A stretch of DNA of 64,000 bases. Source: Amphirosellinia nigrospora (Eukaryota; Ascomycota; Sordariomycetes; Xylariales; Xylariaceae). The stretch lies in contig SCHM01000001.1 in the NCBI GenBank assembly GCA_004123355.1, forward strand, positions 1 to 64,000, in the 5' to 3' direction. The notes under the pieces were generated by a model. It did not search any database. It was not told the origin of the DNA and worked only from the letters and a program-made list of their open reading frames with translations. The position numbers and the translations under genes were made by a program. Positions 39,683 through 54,194 of the stretch are shown in pieces (within the stretch, counting starts at the first letter, position 1; every line of letters begins with the position of its first letter).

Positions 39683-42600
39683 AAAATATATTTTTCGAAA
39701 ACTTATAAAAAAATTATTCGAGCAATAATTTTTTTATAATAAAATAATTTAATAAGTTCGAATAATCAAAACATTTTTAAAATTTAAAAATAATATAATA
39801 TATATAATTTTAATATATAATAAAAAATAACTTAAATTAAAATAATATAAATAATTATTTATTTTTTAATAAATAATACTAATTTAATATAATAAATATT
39901 AACGATTCGTTTTAAACTTAATTATAAACTATGCCCCGAACTTAAATATTTTTTAAAAATATTATTTTAATCGAAATATAATAGCCGATTTTTAAGCTAT
40001 TTTAAAAATAAATAGCTTTAAAATACTTTAATTTAATAAGTTTTTAGTTATAACTATTCTAAAAAAATATAATAACTAATTAGTTTTATTTTTATATAAA
40101 AATTAGCTACTATTAATAAATATTTAAAATATAAACGTTTAATATAATAATAAAAAAGCTTACTTTTAAACTCTTTAAATATTTAGCTATTATTTAATAT
40201 ATTTAATTTATATATAAAGCTAAAAGCTTTAACTTTAAAATAAATTTAGTTTAAATAAACTAAATTATAATCGGTTAAAAATATTAAACAATAATTATTA
40301 ATAAAATAAACTTTTTTACGCTAAAAAAAAACACTTTTATAGCTTTTTTTCGATAAAACTTTTATAACTAATAAATATTAATATAATTATATTATAGCTA
40401 AATAATAGCTTAATTAATATAAATATTAAAACTTATATAATTAACGCTTTAATTATTTATTATAAAATCTAAAAACTTTTAATAGTTAAATTAATCGATT
40501 TTTAATAATTTTTTTTTATTATATACTAAAAATAAAAAAAAAAAAAAAAAGAAAAAAAAAAAAAAAAAAAAAAAAAAAAGAAAAAAAATTAAAAATATAA
40601 TATAATAATAGAAACTAAGCAAAAAATTTAATAAAGTTAATATTTATATAAAATATAAACAAAAATAAAAACGTCTATAAATACTTTATTTATATTATAA
40701 AAATACTTATAATACCGCCGATAAAACTAACTTTTAATAATTTATGTTTAGATTTTTATAATAAAACTAGCTTAAATAAATATTTTAATAAAATATACTT
40801 ATAACCAATAAAAAATATAATAAAATAAAATATTTATTTTATAAAATTACTTTATAAAATAAATAAAGCTTATAATTTATATAAAAATTATATATAAAGT
40901 TCGAATATAATAAAAATATATTTTTATTAAAGCTATTTCATATTTTACTTTTTTATTTTTATTTTTTTTATACTATTAAATATTTGTTAAATTATTAAAT
41001 TCGCTATTAGTGCTACTACTACTTATAATATTATTATATTTATTAAACCATTAAATACTTTTTTTTTTTTATTTAACAATAAACATAAAATCTTTAGGAA
41101 TAACGCGCATAATATTAATATTTTGCTTTTTATTACTATTTAGTTATTTAATATTATATAGTTTTATTTTTAGCTATTATTAGCGCTTAATATAAAATTT
41201 TAAGCTTAATAAATAAGCTATTTAATATAGCTTATTATATTTTTAGCTATTATAATAAATTAAATAAATTAAAAAAATAAGCTTTTAAGTTTTAAAATAA
41301 TAGCTATAAACTAGTAAAATTAATTTTTTTTATACTATTTCGATAATTATTTGCTATATTGTTTTTACGATCGGCTATGATATTATAAATATTTATATAA
41401 GCTTACCGTAATTTATTTTAAATAATTCGTAATTTTATTTTTTTTAAATAAAAAATTTATCGTTATATAAAACTTAAAACTAATATTAATACTTATAATT
41501 TTTTTATTAATTTTATATCTATAAATATATTAAATACTACGTTACTTTTATTATTGCTATTGTTATTAGTTTTTATTATTATTTTTATTACTATATTATT
41601 ATTATTTTTACTTATTTTCCGGTTTTTTATTCCTTTTTAACTACTTAATATTAGTAAAAAATAACATATACCGCGCAAAAAATATCCAAATATATTTAAT
41701 ATATATATTATAACCCGTAAATTAGTTTTTTATTTTTTAACAAAAAATAACGTTTAATATATAATTTAAAATAATTTTATATTAAGTTTTAAAAAAATAA
41801 TAAAATAATAAATATAATATCGTAAATATTAAAAAAGCTTTAAAAAAATTTATTATAGTTTATTAACCGAATAAAATTTAAATTGTTTTTATAGCAATTA
41901 AAATAACTATATTAAAATATAGCTAAAATATATAATCGGAACAAAAATAAATCTTATAATTTTAATAAATATATTATAATATTAAATAAGTTTATTTAGC
42001 AAAAAAAAATTTTTTCCTATTAATAATAAAACTAAAACTGCTTATAATTAACATTTTAAAAAATTTTTAACTTTTTAGTTTATATTTATTATTTTAACAA
42101 CTTTTATTAATAATTAAGCTTAAATAACTAATTATTTATACTATATTATTAATAAACTTTAACTTTTATTTAATATTAATTATTTTTTTAAAAATAACGC
42201 CCGATTAATAAATTAAACAATTTAATTATTATTAAATAATCGTAATTAATTTAAAAAATAAAGTTTAATATAATATTTAACACCTTAAACAAAAATTAAA
42301 AAATTAACCGTAAAAAAATAAATTAAAAATATAATTTAACGTAAATATTATAAAACATTATAATTAAAGTTATTTTTACTAAAAAATATTAAATATTTAT
42401 TTTTTTAAATAATATTTTAATACTAATATATAAAAAATAAATAAAAAAACTAAACAAATAACTAAATAAATAAATTAAATTAAATACGTTTATTTAAATA
42501 AAAATCCGATTTATTTATTTAATTATTCATTTAGTTTTATTTTTTTACTTTTTATATACTATAAATAGTACTAAAACATTATTTAAAAAAATATAATATT

Positions 42601-44457
42601 ATATAATACCTAAATAATAAGCGCTATAATAAATAATTGCCCGGCAAATAAATCTTTATATTATAACTTACTTTATTAAATTAAATATATAAAATATAGC
42701 TATAAAATATAAAACACTAAAACTTTTTATTTATAATATAATATTATATTTAATATTAAATTTATAGCTTATATTAATAATTAATTAAGCTATAAATTAC
42801 TATTAAATAAAAACTAGCAAGCATAAATAGCTATTTATATAGCTTTAATATATTATTATATTATTATATAAAAAAATAAAACTTTTATTAAAACAAATAT
42901 ATATATTTATGTATAACTAACTATTAAACCTTAATTACTATATTTATATATATATACTTTTATTACTAATATTATAGTTATAATATACCTTTATTATATA
43001 TACTTTTATTATATATATTTTATTATAATATACTTTTATTATTATATGTTTTTTATTATTATTATTTACATTTTATTTATATTAAATATAAATATAAACT
43101 ATTAAAATAAAAAAAACAGAAATAATTTCAATTCGAAAAAATAGTATATAAACTGTTATTAAAACTTAATCGGTTTTCTTAAAAATAAAAATATAGCTAG
43201 CGTTAATAAACGTATTAATACTTTAACTATTAAAATATTAAAAAAATTAAATAAAATAAAAATAATAATAATAATATTTTAAACTAATATAAACTATACT
43301 AATTATTTTAAAATAGCTTAATAATTTATCGAAAAACTTTTTTTATAAATAAATAAAAACTTCGATAATATAAGCTATATAAAAACTAACTAATATTATT
43401 TATAAAAAATAATTAAATAATATATTATTAAATTTATAAAAATACTAAAGATTTAATATTATTTAAACTAAATAAAATAATATATTTAAACTATATTTTT
43501 TAATATATTTTTACTAAATAATATAGCTAACTTAAATATTTATAAAACTAAAAATAAAATAATATTTCTTTTTTAGCTTAAACTAATAAAACAAATCATA
43601 TAGCGCTAAATATCGTACGCTAAATTTAAAATTAGCTAATCTAAGCTTTAATACTATATAAACTATAACTTAATAAAATAGCGATTAAACTAGTTAGCGA
43701 TTTTTAATAAATAACATTATTTATTAAAAATAATAATATAACTATTTAAATAAACTTTTTAAAAGCTATAATATAAATATTAATATTATATAATACTTTT
43801 TATAGCCTATTAATTATATTATAAAATTATTAGTAGGTTAAAATAAATTTTATATAAATTATTTATAAAAGCTTCGAAAAACTTTTATTAATTTTTAAAA
43901 TATTAAAAATATAATATAAATATATAATATAATATTAATAAACTCGATACTTTTACTTTAAATATATAGCTAACTATAATAAAATTTAACTATAATATAA
44001 ATACCGGCTAAATAATAAAAAAACTATATAAATATTATAAAAAATTATAATATAGTAATAAAGCTTAAAATTTATAATACTTTAAAATAACAATATAACT
44101 TTAAAATACTTTAGCGTTTTTTTATAATATAATATTAATAAAAACACCGCTACTAAACTAGCTACAAGCTAAATCGCACTAATTAATTAAACAAAATTAT
44201 ATTAAAAGCATTAATACTTATAATATTAAACTTATAAACTAATAATTATAAAATAAGCTATATTATTAAACTAAACAATAATATAAATAACCGTAATAAA
44301 TATAGATTTATAGCTTAAGCTATTAATAATAAATATTTTAATTATAATAAAACAAGCTATTAAACTGAAAACTACCCAAAAAAAACAAAATAGCCGAAAT
44401 TATTTATAATACCTTTTATATAGCTTAAAAACTAAAAATTATAATAAAAAATACTTT
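39683..44457. other. AT-rich relic DNA, no gene readable
   Basis: Mostly A-rich on the plus strand. It holds a long A run with rare G at about 40533-40589 and a set of short TATACTTTTATTA-like repeats at about 42945-43050. No open frame, element end or target duplication could be supported. The A-rich block from about 43100 continues past the solo LTR to about 46600, as if the LTR had landed in a plus-oriented decayed element. Confidence 0.45.
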
Positions 44458-44462
44458 ATTTT

Positions 44463-44608
44463 TGTAACGCTATCTTAGAAACACTGTCTCTAAGACAGTA
44501 TTTAGTAAGCTAGACACTATCCGTAGGACGTTGTTTTTAAAACAACGTGCAGTACAAACTTAGCTTAGTAATTTAACAACTTCAAAACCAATAAACTGCA
44601 CGCTATTA
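44463..44608 (+). repeat. Solo LTR of the 145-bp LTR family, best-preserved copy
   Basis: 146 bp from TGTAACGCTATCTTAGAAAC to CTGCACGCTATTA, flanked by exact target copies ATTTT (44458-44462 and 44609-44613). It keeps many CA and TG steps that are lost in the LTRs of long elements. Two perfect or near-perfect stems are readable: CACTGTCT/AGACAGT, and ACGTTGTTTT/AAAACAACGT around one T. No internal sequence adjoins it. It is the best reference for the family. Confidence 0.92.
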
Positions 44609-44613
44609 ATTTT

Positions 44614-47600
44614 ATAATAATTTTATAAATAAATTTAATAAATTTCGAAATAAATATATTTTTATAAAAAACTTTTTTTTATAATTACCTTTATAATAAT
44701 AAAGCTTAAAAACGCGTTTATTATATAAAAAATAAAAACGTTAATAAAATTAAATAAAATATAATAAACTAAATTAAAAATAACTGAATTAATTATAAAC
44801 TAAAAATATTTTTTATAAACTTTAAAAACTAAAATAGCTTTATTTATTTAGTTAAAATAAACAAAAATAATAAATATATATTAAAAAATAAACTATAAAA
44901 TAAATATTAAAATAGCTATAATTTATTTATAGTATAATTAACTAATAAAATATTTATAGTTTTTTTAAAATATAGCTATATTAATTACTATATTATAAAA
45001 TTATTAATTTCGAAATTATAATTATATTAATCTTTAAAATAAACATAATATAAAAAATTAAAAATATTAACCTATAAATAACTAAAAACTATATAATTAT
45101 AACTAAATTTATAATAACTAAAAAACTATTAAAATTATAAACTATAATAAATAATATAATATTAAACTATATATTTTTAAACAAAATAACTTTTAAAAAA
45201 AGGTTTTTTTATTTATAAATAATATTTTTAATATAATAAAAAATAAAAAAATTATAAAATTATTAAAATTTAACAAAAAGCTTATTTAAAACTAATTAAA
45301 CGTATTATTAATATAGCTATTAAAATTATGTATAATATTTCCGAAATAAAAATTATATAATATAAAAATATATTAAAAAACTTTTAAATAGCTAAATATT
45401 AAAACAAATATAAAATAATTCTTAGGACTTTTTAACTTTATTAAATAACGAACTAATATTATTATAAAAACGAAATATTATATTAATATAAAAAATTACC
45501 CGCTAATTAAACTATTACCTTATTAATAGCCTAGCTTAAAAAAAGCTATAAAAACTTTATTAAAGCTTATTTAAATATATATATTAAAAAAATATAAGCT
45601 TATAAAAAGCGCTAGCGTTATTAATTTTAAAAAAACGCTTAATAAATTTACTATATAAAAAATAATAATTAAAAATAAATAATTTAATAATTTTACTATA
45701 ATTATAAAAAATTAAACAAAATAACTAAAAATAAACTTATTTATTATTTAATATTATTAATATATAAAAACTTTAAGTTATAAATAATATATTTTTATAA
45801 ACTTTAAAAATAAATTCTAATATATTAAAATCTATAGTTTTTATTAAAAAAAAAATAACGTTTATAACTTTATTTAATATATAAATAAATAGTTATACTT
45901 TTTAGGCTATATAACATATAATAACTTTTTAAATATTTATTAAAAAAATCGTAATACTTTTTTAAAGATAATTAACCGGTTTATTAAATAATATTTATAT
46001 TTAAACAAACATAAAAAAAAGCTTTATAAATATTATAATATTTATTCGAACGTTTTATAAAATATAATATAATAATTAACGCTTCGAAAACGCTTATATT
46101 TATAAAAAGTAATATTTTTTTAAAATTCTAAATATTTTAAAACAATATTAAAATAAATCTAATAAAAGTTATTACTATATAAAATAACTTATATTTTAAT
46201 TATAATAAAATATAAATTTATAAATATTATAAGCTATTTTAAACATTTAATAAAAAAATTTTTAATAATAACACTTTTAATAATATTAATAAAAAGCTTA
46301 AAAATAAGCTAATTAAACCGTTTATAAAATAATAAAAGCTTAATAAAAATCTAAAATATTATAATTATTATACTAATAATAAAACGTTTAATTAAAAGCT
46401 ATTTTTTATAATAAATATTAATTTTAGCTAAATATATATAAAAATATATTTTATATAACTTTATTTATAAAAAAACAAAATTTATTATATTTAATTATAT
46501 ATTTTTTTAAAAATTAAATAATATATAGTTTTAATATTTAATATAAAAAAAATTATTAATTATTATATTAACTTTATAATATTAAAAACATTAAATTAAA
46601 AAAAAAAATAATAATATAAATAATTAACGCATTTTCTATTTAAGCGGGCCACCTAATTAAAATAGGTTATATACTAACTTTTATACGCTTATTTAAAATA
46701 ATTTAATAATTATTCGTACTATTAATATAAACTATTTAGATTTTAATTTATTAAATATTTTTATAATATTTTAATAAATTTGCATATTATAGCTAGGTTT
46801 GCTATATAGTTTATATTATTACGCGTATATTTTTGCTTTTTTATATAATTATTATTTTTTTAATTATTGCGATTTTTTTGCTTAATTATAGTTTTTAAGC
46901 TTATAAATTTTTTATTTCTTTAATTATAAACGATTTTTTATTTTGTAGTTTAGTTTTTTTTATATAACACGTTTATTAAGCTTATAGTTTATTTTTCGAA
47001 AATTAATAACTTTTTTTTGTAATAATATAATTTGGTATATTATAAAAATTATCGTATAAATAAATCGGCTAAACTTTTTAATAATTAATATAAAAAAGCT
47101 ATTTTAATATTATATAATCTTTTGTTTAATATATTAAAATAAAAATATTATTTTATTTAAATTATTTAAAGTTATATAAATTAAAAAATAAATAATAAAG
47201 ATTATTAGTTCGATATATAATATATTTAAATAATATTTTAATTAATTAATAATATAGTTAAAGTTATATAAAAATAAGCTTATTTTTTAAAACTTTTTTT
47301 ATACGTTTTTTAGCGTTATTATTTTATTAAAAGCATAAAAAACGCTATTAAAAAATCTTTTTTTATAATATATATAATATATAATTATATTAATATTCGA
47401 CTTATTTTTATATAATTGTTTTAAAAAACTAAAATAACTAATATTTAATTATTAAAGCCGGTAAAAAAAGTATAAAAATATATAAAAATAATAATATTAT
47501 TTTTTTTATAATAAAGTTCGAACATAATTAAATAATAACTTTTATAGCTATTAAAAATTAAAAAATAATAAGCTTTTTTATATAATATTTTATATTTATT

Positions 47601-48300
47601 AAAATGTTTAATTTAATTAAAACTTTTTTTATTTATTATTTAATTATTTTTTATAGTTTTAATTTTTTAATTATTAAATAAATTTATATTTTCGTATTAA
47701 AAAATGAAATAGTTATACTTTACTAAAATAATATAAATAAATAATATAACTATATAATAAAATCGTTTAAATAATAATTAATTATTTTAAATTGCTAAAC
47801 TATATAAATTTAAATTATTATATACAATTAAATATAGTAATAACTAAATTAGCTATAATTTTATTTATAATAAATTTAGTTTTATTAAAATTATAAATAT
47901 TTTTTTATAAATTTTATTATTTTTATTATTTTTTATATAAAAATAACTAAACGTAATATTTAATTAAATTTTTATTTAATATTTATTAATAGTTAATTTA
48001 ATAATTAAAATATATTTTAAAATTTAATTATTATTATACGAAGTTTATAATTTAGTTTTTTTTAATAAAGTATATTTCATAAAATTAAAATAATTAATTA
48101 ATTATATTTTAAATATTATATATTATAAAAAAAAAATAAATTAAATAAAGTTAATTATATATTATATAATTAAGTTTTTTTTATTTATAATTAATTAAAA
48201 CTTTAAAAGTTATATTTTGTTTTAATATTATATACTATTTATATAACGTATTAAAATTATATAAAAATATTATAAATTATAGCAACGTATTAGATTAATA
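44614..48300. other. AT-rich relic DNA with one less-degraded pocket
   Basis: A-rich on the plus strand to about 46610, then T-rich. The change falls at a small pocket near 46627-46668 (AAGCGGGCCACCTAATTA), after an A-rich run, which could mark the end of a plus-oriented element. No matching other end was found. No open frame or terminal repeat could be supported. Confidence 0.4.
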
Positions 48301-48302
48301 AT

Positions 48303-48485
48303 CGCAAGAGAAAAAAGGAGCAAAAGAGAAGTAGTAGTTATATTAAAGGTGCGTAGTACCTGTTTGTCCTGTTTAAATATACCTAGCTATAGCTAGCTCC
48401 GCCAGCTATTAATAGCTATTATTGGGCTAACGGCCCATCTAGTCCGGGGTAAACACTAGCGCGCCCCCGCGCTTCTTTTAAGTAT
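48303..48485. other. Small GC-richer island related to the SINE-like island
   Basis: A purine tract of about 27 bases (48306-48332) is followed by about 150 bp of mixed composition. Blocks GGTGCGTAGTACCTGTTTGT and GGGCTAACGGCCC resemble GGCGTGCGTAGTGCC...CTGTTTGTAC (about 26093-26122) and GGTCTAACTGGCCC (26164-26177). GCGCGCCCCCGCGCTTC...TTTTAAG resembles 26053-26088. The last block lies to the right here but to the left there, as if the repeat unit were circularly permuted or joined in tandem. Also present is an AGCTATAGCTAGCTCCGCCAGCT stretch rich in AGCT. No gene; identity unknown. Confidence 0.45.
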
Positions 48486-51400
48486 CCAAGCATTTAAATA
48501 TTTAAATATTTAAATTTAGATCTATTTAAGTTTACGTATAAATTGTTTTAAAAATAGTATATATTTTTTATTATTTTTGTTTATAAATAACTATTCTTTA
48601 ATATAAATAATTTTAATAAATTTTTATAAAACTTAGTTTTTTTTATAATTTTAATTTATTTAAGTTTTTTAATATATAGTTTTTTTTTTTATTTATAATA
48701 AATCGGAATAACTTTTTTATTTAAGTCTTAATTTCGGCTATTTTTTTGTTTTAATAAATAAAACCTAAATTTTTAATTTTAAATTATAATTTATAGTTAT
48801 AAAAGCTTGCTTTTTTATTCGAACGTTGTTATATATTTGTTAATTTTTTTAAATTAATATTAAAGCCGGCTAATATTTATATTATTAAGTTTATTTATAA
48901 TATATTATTAATAGTTCGAACTTATTTATAATTAAAATAATTTTTAGTTTATTAGTTTTAAATAAATATATTTGTTTAAATATTCTTTATAAATAATATT
49001 TATATAATATTTTAATAAAGCTATATTTAATAGTTTTTATATATTTAAAGTTTAAATACTTTATTAATAATAAATTTTTATATTTTATAATTTATTATTT
49101 TTATATTTTAAGTTGTTTATTTAAACTATAAAATAAACTATTATTTTATTAAATATTATTTACGTTATTTTATTAAATATTATTTACGTTATTTATTAAA
49201 TATTTTTATTAGTTTAATATTTTAATATAAAGCTAATAAAGTATTAATTATTTTTATTTTTTTTATTTTTTATACAATTTTAGAAATTTTACGAAATAAA
49301 ATACTTTTTAAGTTAGTATATAATATTAATAATAAAATATTTATTTTATTAGTTTAACGTTTTATTTTAGCGAATATTTTAGTTATATAATTAATCGTAA
49401 AATAATATTAGCTATATTAATTAATATAGTTTATTATATAATAAATATATTAATTTTTTTATATAAATATGAAAAAAGTTTAATAAAATTTATTATTATA
49501 ATTTAAAATAGTTTATAAATAATAATAAATAAATTAAACGTTATTATTTTTTTAAAGTTAAAACGGGTATATATATAAATATTTTAATATATATTAATAG
49601 ATATATAATATAATTAATTAATTTATTTTTTTAAAATAATAAATAATAATTTAATAAATTATATATTTATTATAATATATTTAATATTTTTTTTATATAA
49701 AATATTATTTTATAATTTTTAAAAATAATATTTTAGCTAATTATTTATATTTTAAAGTTTTTAGCTTTATATATTAATATTATATATTTTAGCTTTTTTT
49801 TAATTATTAAGTTTTTTAATTATATAAATATTTTTATATTTAAATATTAAAAAAAATAAATAAACTTGCTTTTTAATATATTATTTAGTATTAAATTATG
49901 ATTAAAATAATATAATAAAATCTAAAATAAAATTAATATTATTAGCGTTATTAAATAATATATTATATTAAGCTTTATATTTTTTTTAAAATTATTTAAT
50001 TAATTTTATAGTTTTATAGTTTAAATATTATAATATATTTTTTATATAATTTATTAAAAATGTTTTTTTTTTATAAATTATATATTTAATAATATTTATA
50101 ATATTTATTTAGTTTATTTTTTTAAATTTATTTTTTTAAATCTTTATTAATACTTTTATAATATAATAAATTATTTAAATAATTATTTAAAAAAAATATA
50201 ATATAATAATATATTTATTATTATATTTTTTAAGCTTATAATATAAATAATACGAATATTAAAAAGCTATAGTTTATTTATTTATTTTATATAAATATTT
50301 TTAATATTTAATAATATTAAAAAAAAAAAAAATTTATAATTTATATAAAAATAAATATATTTTTAAATTTAAAATATTTTTTATATTTTTAATAAAATTT
50401 TATAATAATATAGTTTTTTTTTATAAATATTATAATTTTTTTACGTTAAAATAAATAAAAAACCGTTATATAATATAAGTTTAAATATTTGTTTTTAATA
50501 TTATAAAATATAATATTTTTTTTTATAAATAAATATATTAAAATATATTTTAATAAATTAATTTATAATATAATTCTATATTTTTATAATAATAGTTATT
50601 AATAAGCTTAATAATTTAGAAATAAATATTTTATTAAGCTTTTATTATTTATAATATATTTTTTTAAAAATATATTAAAAATCGGCTATTTTAGAATAAT
50701 TTTTTATTTATTATAAATAAAGTTTATAGTTTTATAAACTTTTTTATTTTATTTAGTTTTTTAATATTAATTAGTTTAAAAACGTTTAATTTTATTTTTT
50801 TTAAATTATTTTATTATATATTTTAAAACTATTTTTAATTTTATTTTTATTATATTTAATAAATAATATTTTTTTAATAATAGTTTAGTTTTAATTTATT
50901 AATTTTAATAATTATTTAGTAAAATAATATTCGATTATTTTAATATTTTTTTATTATTTTATATAAGCTAAATATATTATTAATATATTTATAGCGTAAA
51001 AAAAAACGTCTAAAGCTTTTAAAGCTATAAAAAATAGTTCGGCTTAAAAATTAAATATAAAGTTTAAATATAATTTTTATTATTTTTAATATAAAATATA
51101 TAATTAATTAAATATTTTATAATATTTTTATAAACTATAGTTAAAAAAACTTAAATATTTAAATATTAATATATAATAATAATTTAAATATATTATAATT
51201 AATTAGTATTTATATTTTAAGTTAAATTTGTAATATAATTAATTATAAAAATATTTAGTTTTTATATATATTTATAAATAAAAAAACTAATATTTAAAAG
51301 TTTTTTTTTTTTTATTATAATTTAATATAAATTAAAGCTTTTTTTATAGTTTTTATATTATAGCGTTTTATTTTTATTAATTAAAATTAATATAGCTATT

Positions 51401-54194
51401 TAATTTAAAATTTTATTAGTTATAATATAATTTAAATATATTAATATTAATATATTATTAATTAAAATATTAATTAATATAAATTTAAATATAATTAAAA
51501 TTATTTAGCTAATTTATTTATAGTTTTAATTTTTTTTTAGTTTATTTATATATAAAAAAATCGGTTAATTTATTATATTTTTAATATTTATTATATTATA
51601 ATTTTTATATATATATTAAACATATATTAATATTTTATTATTTATTTTAATATTAAAAAGCTAAACTTCGGTTTTTAAATAATTATTATTTATATATTAT
51701 TTCGTTAAATATTTTTTTTTTTATATAATTAATCGATATATTATTTTTTGATCGGTAAAAAATTTAATTTTCGGTTTTTTTTTACGCGTTATATAATTTT
51801 TTTTTTTAATATAATAAATTAATTTAAATATAATACATTAAAATTAATATAATTAATAACCTATAAAACTTTTTATATTTATTTTTTAAATATATTATAT
51901 TTAAATATAAATATATATTTTTAATTAAATATAATTTAAAAATAAATAATATTTTTATATTAGCTAATTTAATAATTTAACTAAATTAAAGTTCATAATT
52001 TTTAATAATTTATATTTAAAATATTTTATATTTATATAATTTTTATTATTATTATTTTTATATCAAATTTTAATATATTTTTTATATATTTTTTATAATA
52101 TTAATATTTTTTTATATAAAAAAATTAGTTTATAAATATTTTTAATAATATTACTAGCTTTTTAATATTATTATCTTTTTTTTAGCGCTAAAGTTTTTTA
52201 TAATAAAAAATAAACTTTAAATATTAAATAATATTATACGTTTTAAAACTATAATAATTTTAATAATAAAAAATATTTTTTTATTTTTTAATAGTTATAT
52301 TATTATTTATATAAAATAAATAATATTTATAACTATATATTAAATATTATAAATTTATTAATTTTTACGGTTTTTTTATTTAAATCTAATAAAATAATAG
52401 ATTTTATTGTTATAATAAATAATTAGTAAATTAAAATATTAAAATTTTTAATAATATTAAAATAAATAAAATTAACGTTAGTTTTTTAATTTATTTAACT
52501 AAAGTTTTTTTTATAATATTTATTATAATTTTTTTTAATAATAAATTTAATAACTAAAATTAATTTATATATATTTAATAGTATAATAATTAACGTTTTT
52601 ATTATAAAAATTATAGTTTTTATTTTAATATATTTTTTAGCTATATTTTAGCTTTTTTTTAATTTATATTAATAAATATTTAAAATTACAAACAAAATCT
52701 AGGCTTAATTAAAAAAGTTTATAAAAAATATAAATATTTTAATTTATTATAAAAAAGTTTTATAATTTATTATATTTTTTTTTTTTAGCTTTTAATTTTT
52801 TTAATAGCTATAATAATACGTTTAAATTATATATTTTATATGTTTAAATATACGTTCGGTTATTTATTATTTATTAAATTTATAACTAAAATATTATTTA
52901 AAGTTTTATATTTTTTAATAATTAATTTTATTATAATATTAAATATAGTTTAAAGTATAGCTATAAAATCTTATAAATTTTATTTTAAAGTTATATTATT
53001 ATTTATTATTTTTATATAATAAATAGCTTAATATTTTCAAAAGATTTTTCTTATAATTAAACTATTATAAATATTAAACGCTTTATATATATTAAATATT
53101 TTGCTTATAAAATAAATATTTTTTTTTACTTTTTAATAAATATATTATAATATAATTAAACTAACTTAAATTAAACTTTTTAAAAATAAAACTTTATAAA
53201 TATAAATTTATACTAATAATATTTTATTTTTAAATAAACATGTTTTTATTATTATAGCTATTTATTTTCTTTAATATATATTATAATTATATATAGCTTT
53301 TTTATTATAATAAAAACAACTTTTTTATTTTTTTTAAAATCTTAAAGCTATTAATTAATAAATAATTTAATAACTTTATAAATAAAAATTATTTTAAAAA
53401 TAGTTTATTATATTTTTAATAACTTTTTTAATTATATAAACTATAGCTTTTATATTTTTTTGCTTATATAAATATTACTATAGCTATTATTATTATTATT
53501 ACTATTATATAAATTATTTCGTTAATTTTTATTTAATTTAATTAATATATATAAAAACAATTTTTTATATATGCTTTATTTAATAATAATTATAATATTT
53601 AATAGCTAATTAGTTTGTTCGATTTTTTTAATATATTTATTTTTATATAAAATATATTATATTATAATAGGTCGATTAAAAAAATAATTTCGGACATAAT
53701 AAATTAAAAATAATTTAACGTTTAATAATTAATAAGAATAATTAGGTTATTTATTTTAATAAAATAAAGTTATTAATATTTTTAATAGTTTTTTAATAGA
53801 AATATTTAAAGTTTTATATAAAATTTTATAAATTATTTTTATTTTTTATCGTTTATATATTTAGCTTTTATTTTAGTTTTATTAATAATTATTTTTAAAA
53901 CGTTTTAAATAATTTTAAAGTATTTTTTTAACGTTTTAATTTAATAGTTTTTTATAAAAGCTTTTTAATATAAATTATAGTTTTTAAATTATTAATAAAT
54001 CTAGAAATAATTATTTATAAAAAATATTTTTACTAAAGATCTAGCTATAGTTTTACCGTTTAGTATAATATTTATTTTAAGTATATTTTAGATTTTGTTT
54101 ATTTTATAGCTTTTTAAATATAATTATAATATTAAATAAAAAACTTATTTTTTTTAATTAATATATTAAGTTTTTAGTTTTATAAATTTTAAAA
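48486..54194. other. AT-rich, T-rich-strand relic DNA, no gene readable
   Basis: Consistently T-rich on the plus strand, then switching sharply at about 54195 where a plus-strand LTR relic begins. A 28-bp direct repeat in about 2.5 copies lies at 49138-49203 (TTATTAAATATTATTTACGT units). In this window T-rich plus strands mark minus-oriented elements, so a decayed minus-strand element is likely. I found neither its ends nor homology to the other families. Confidence 0.4.
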
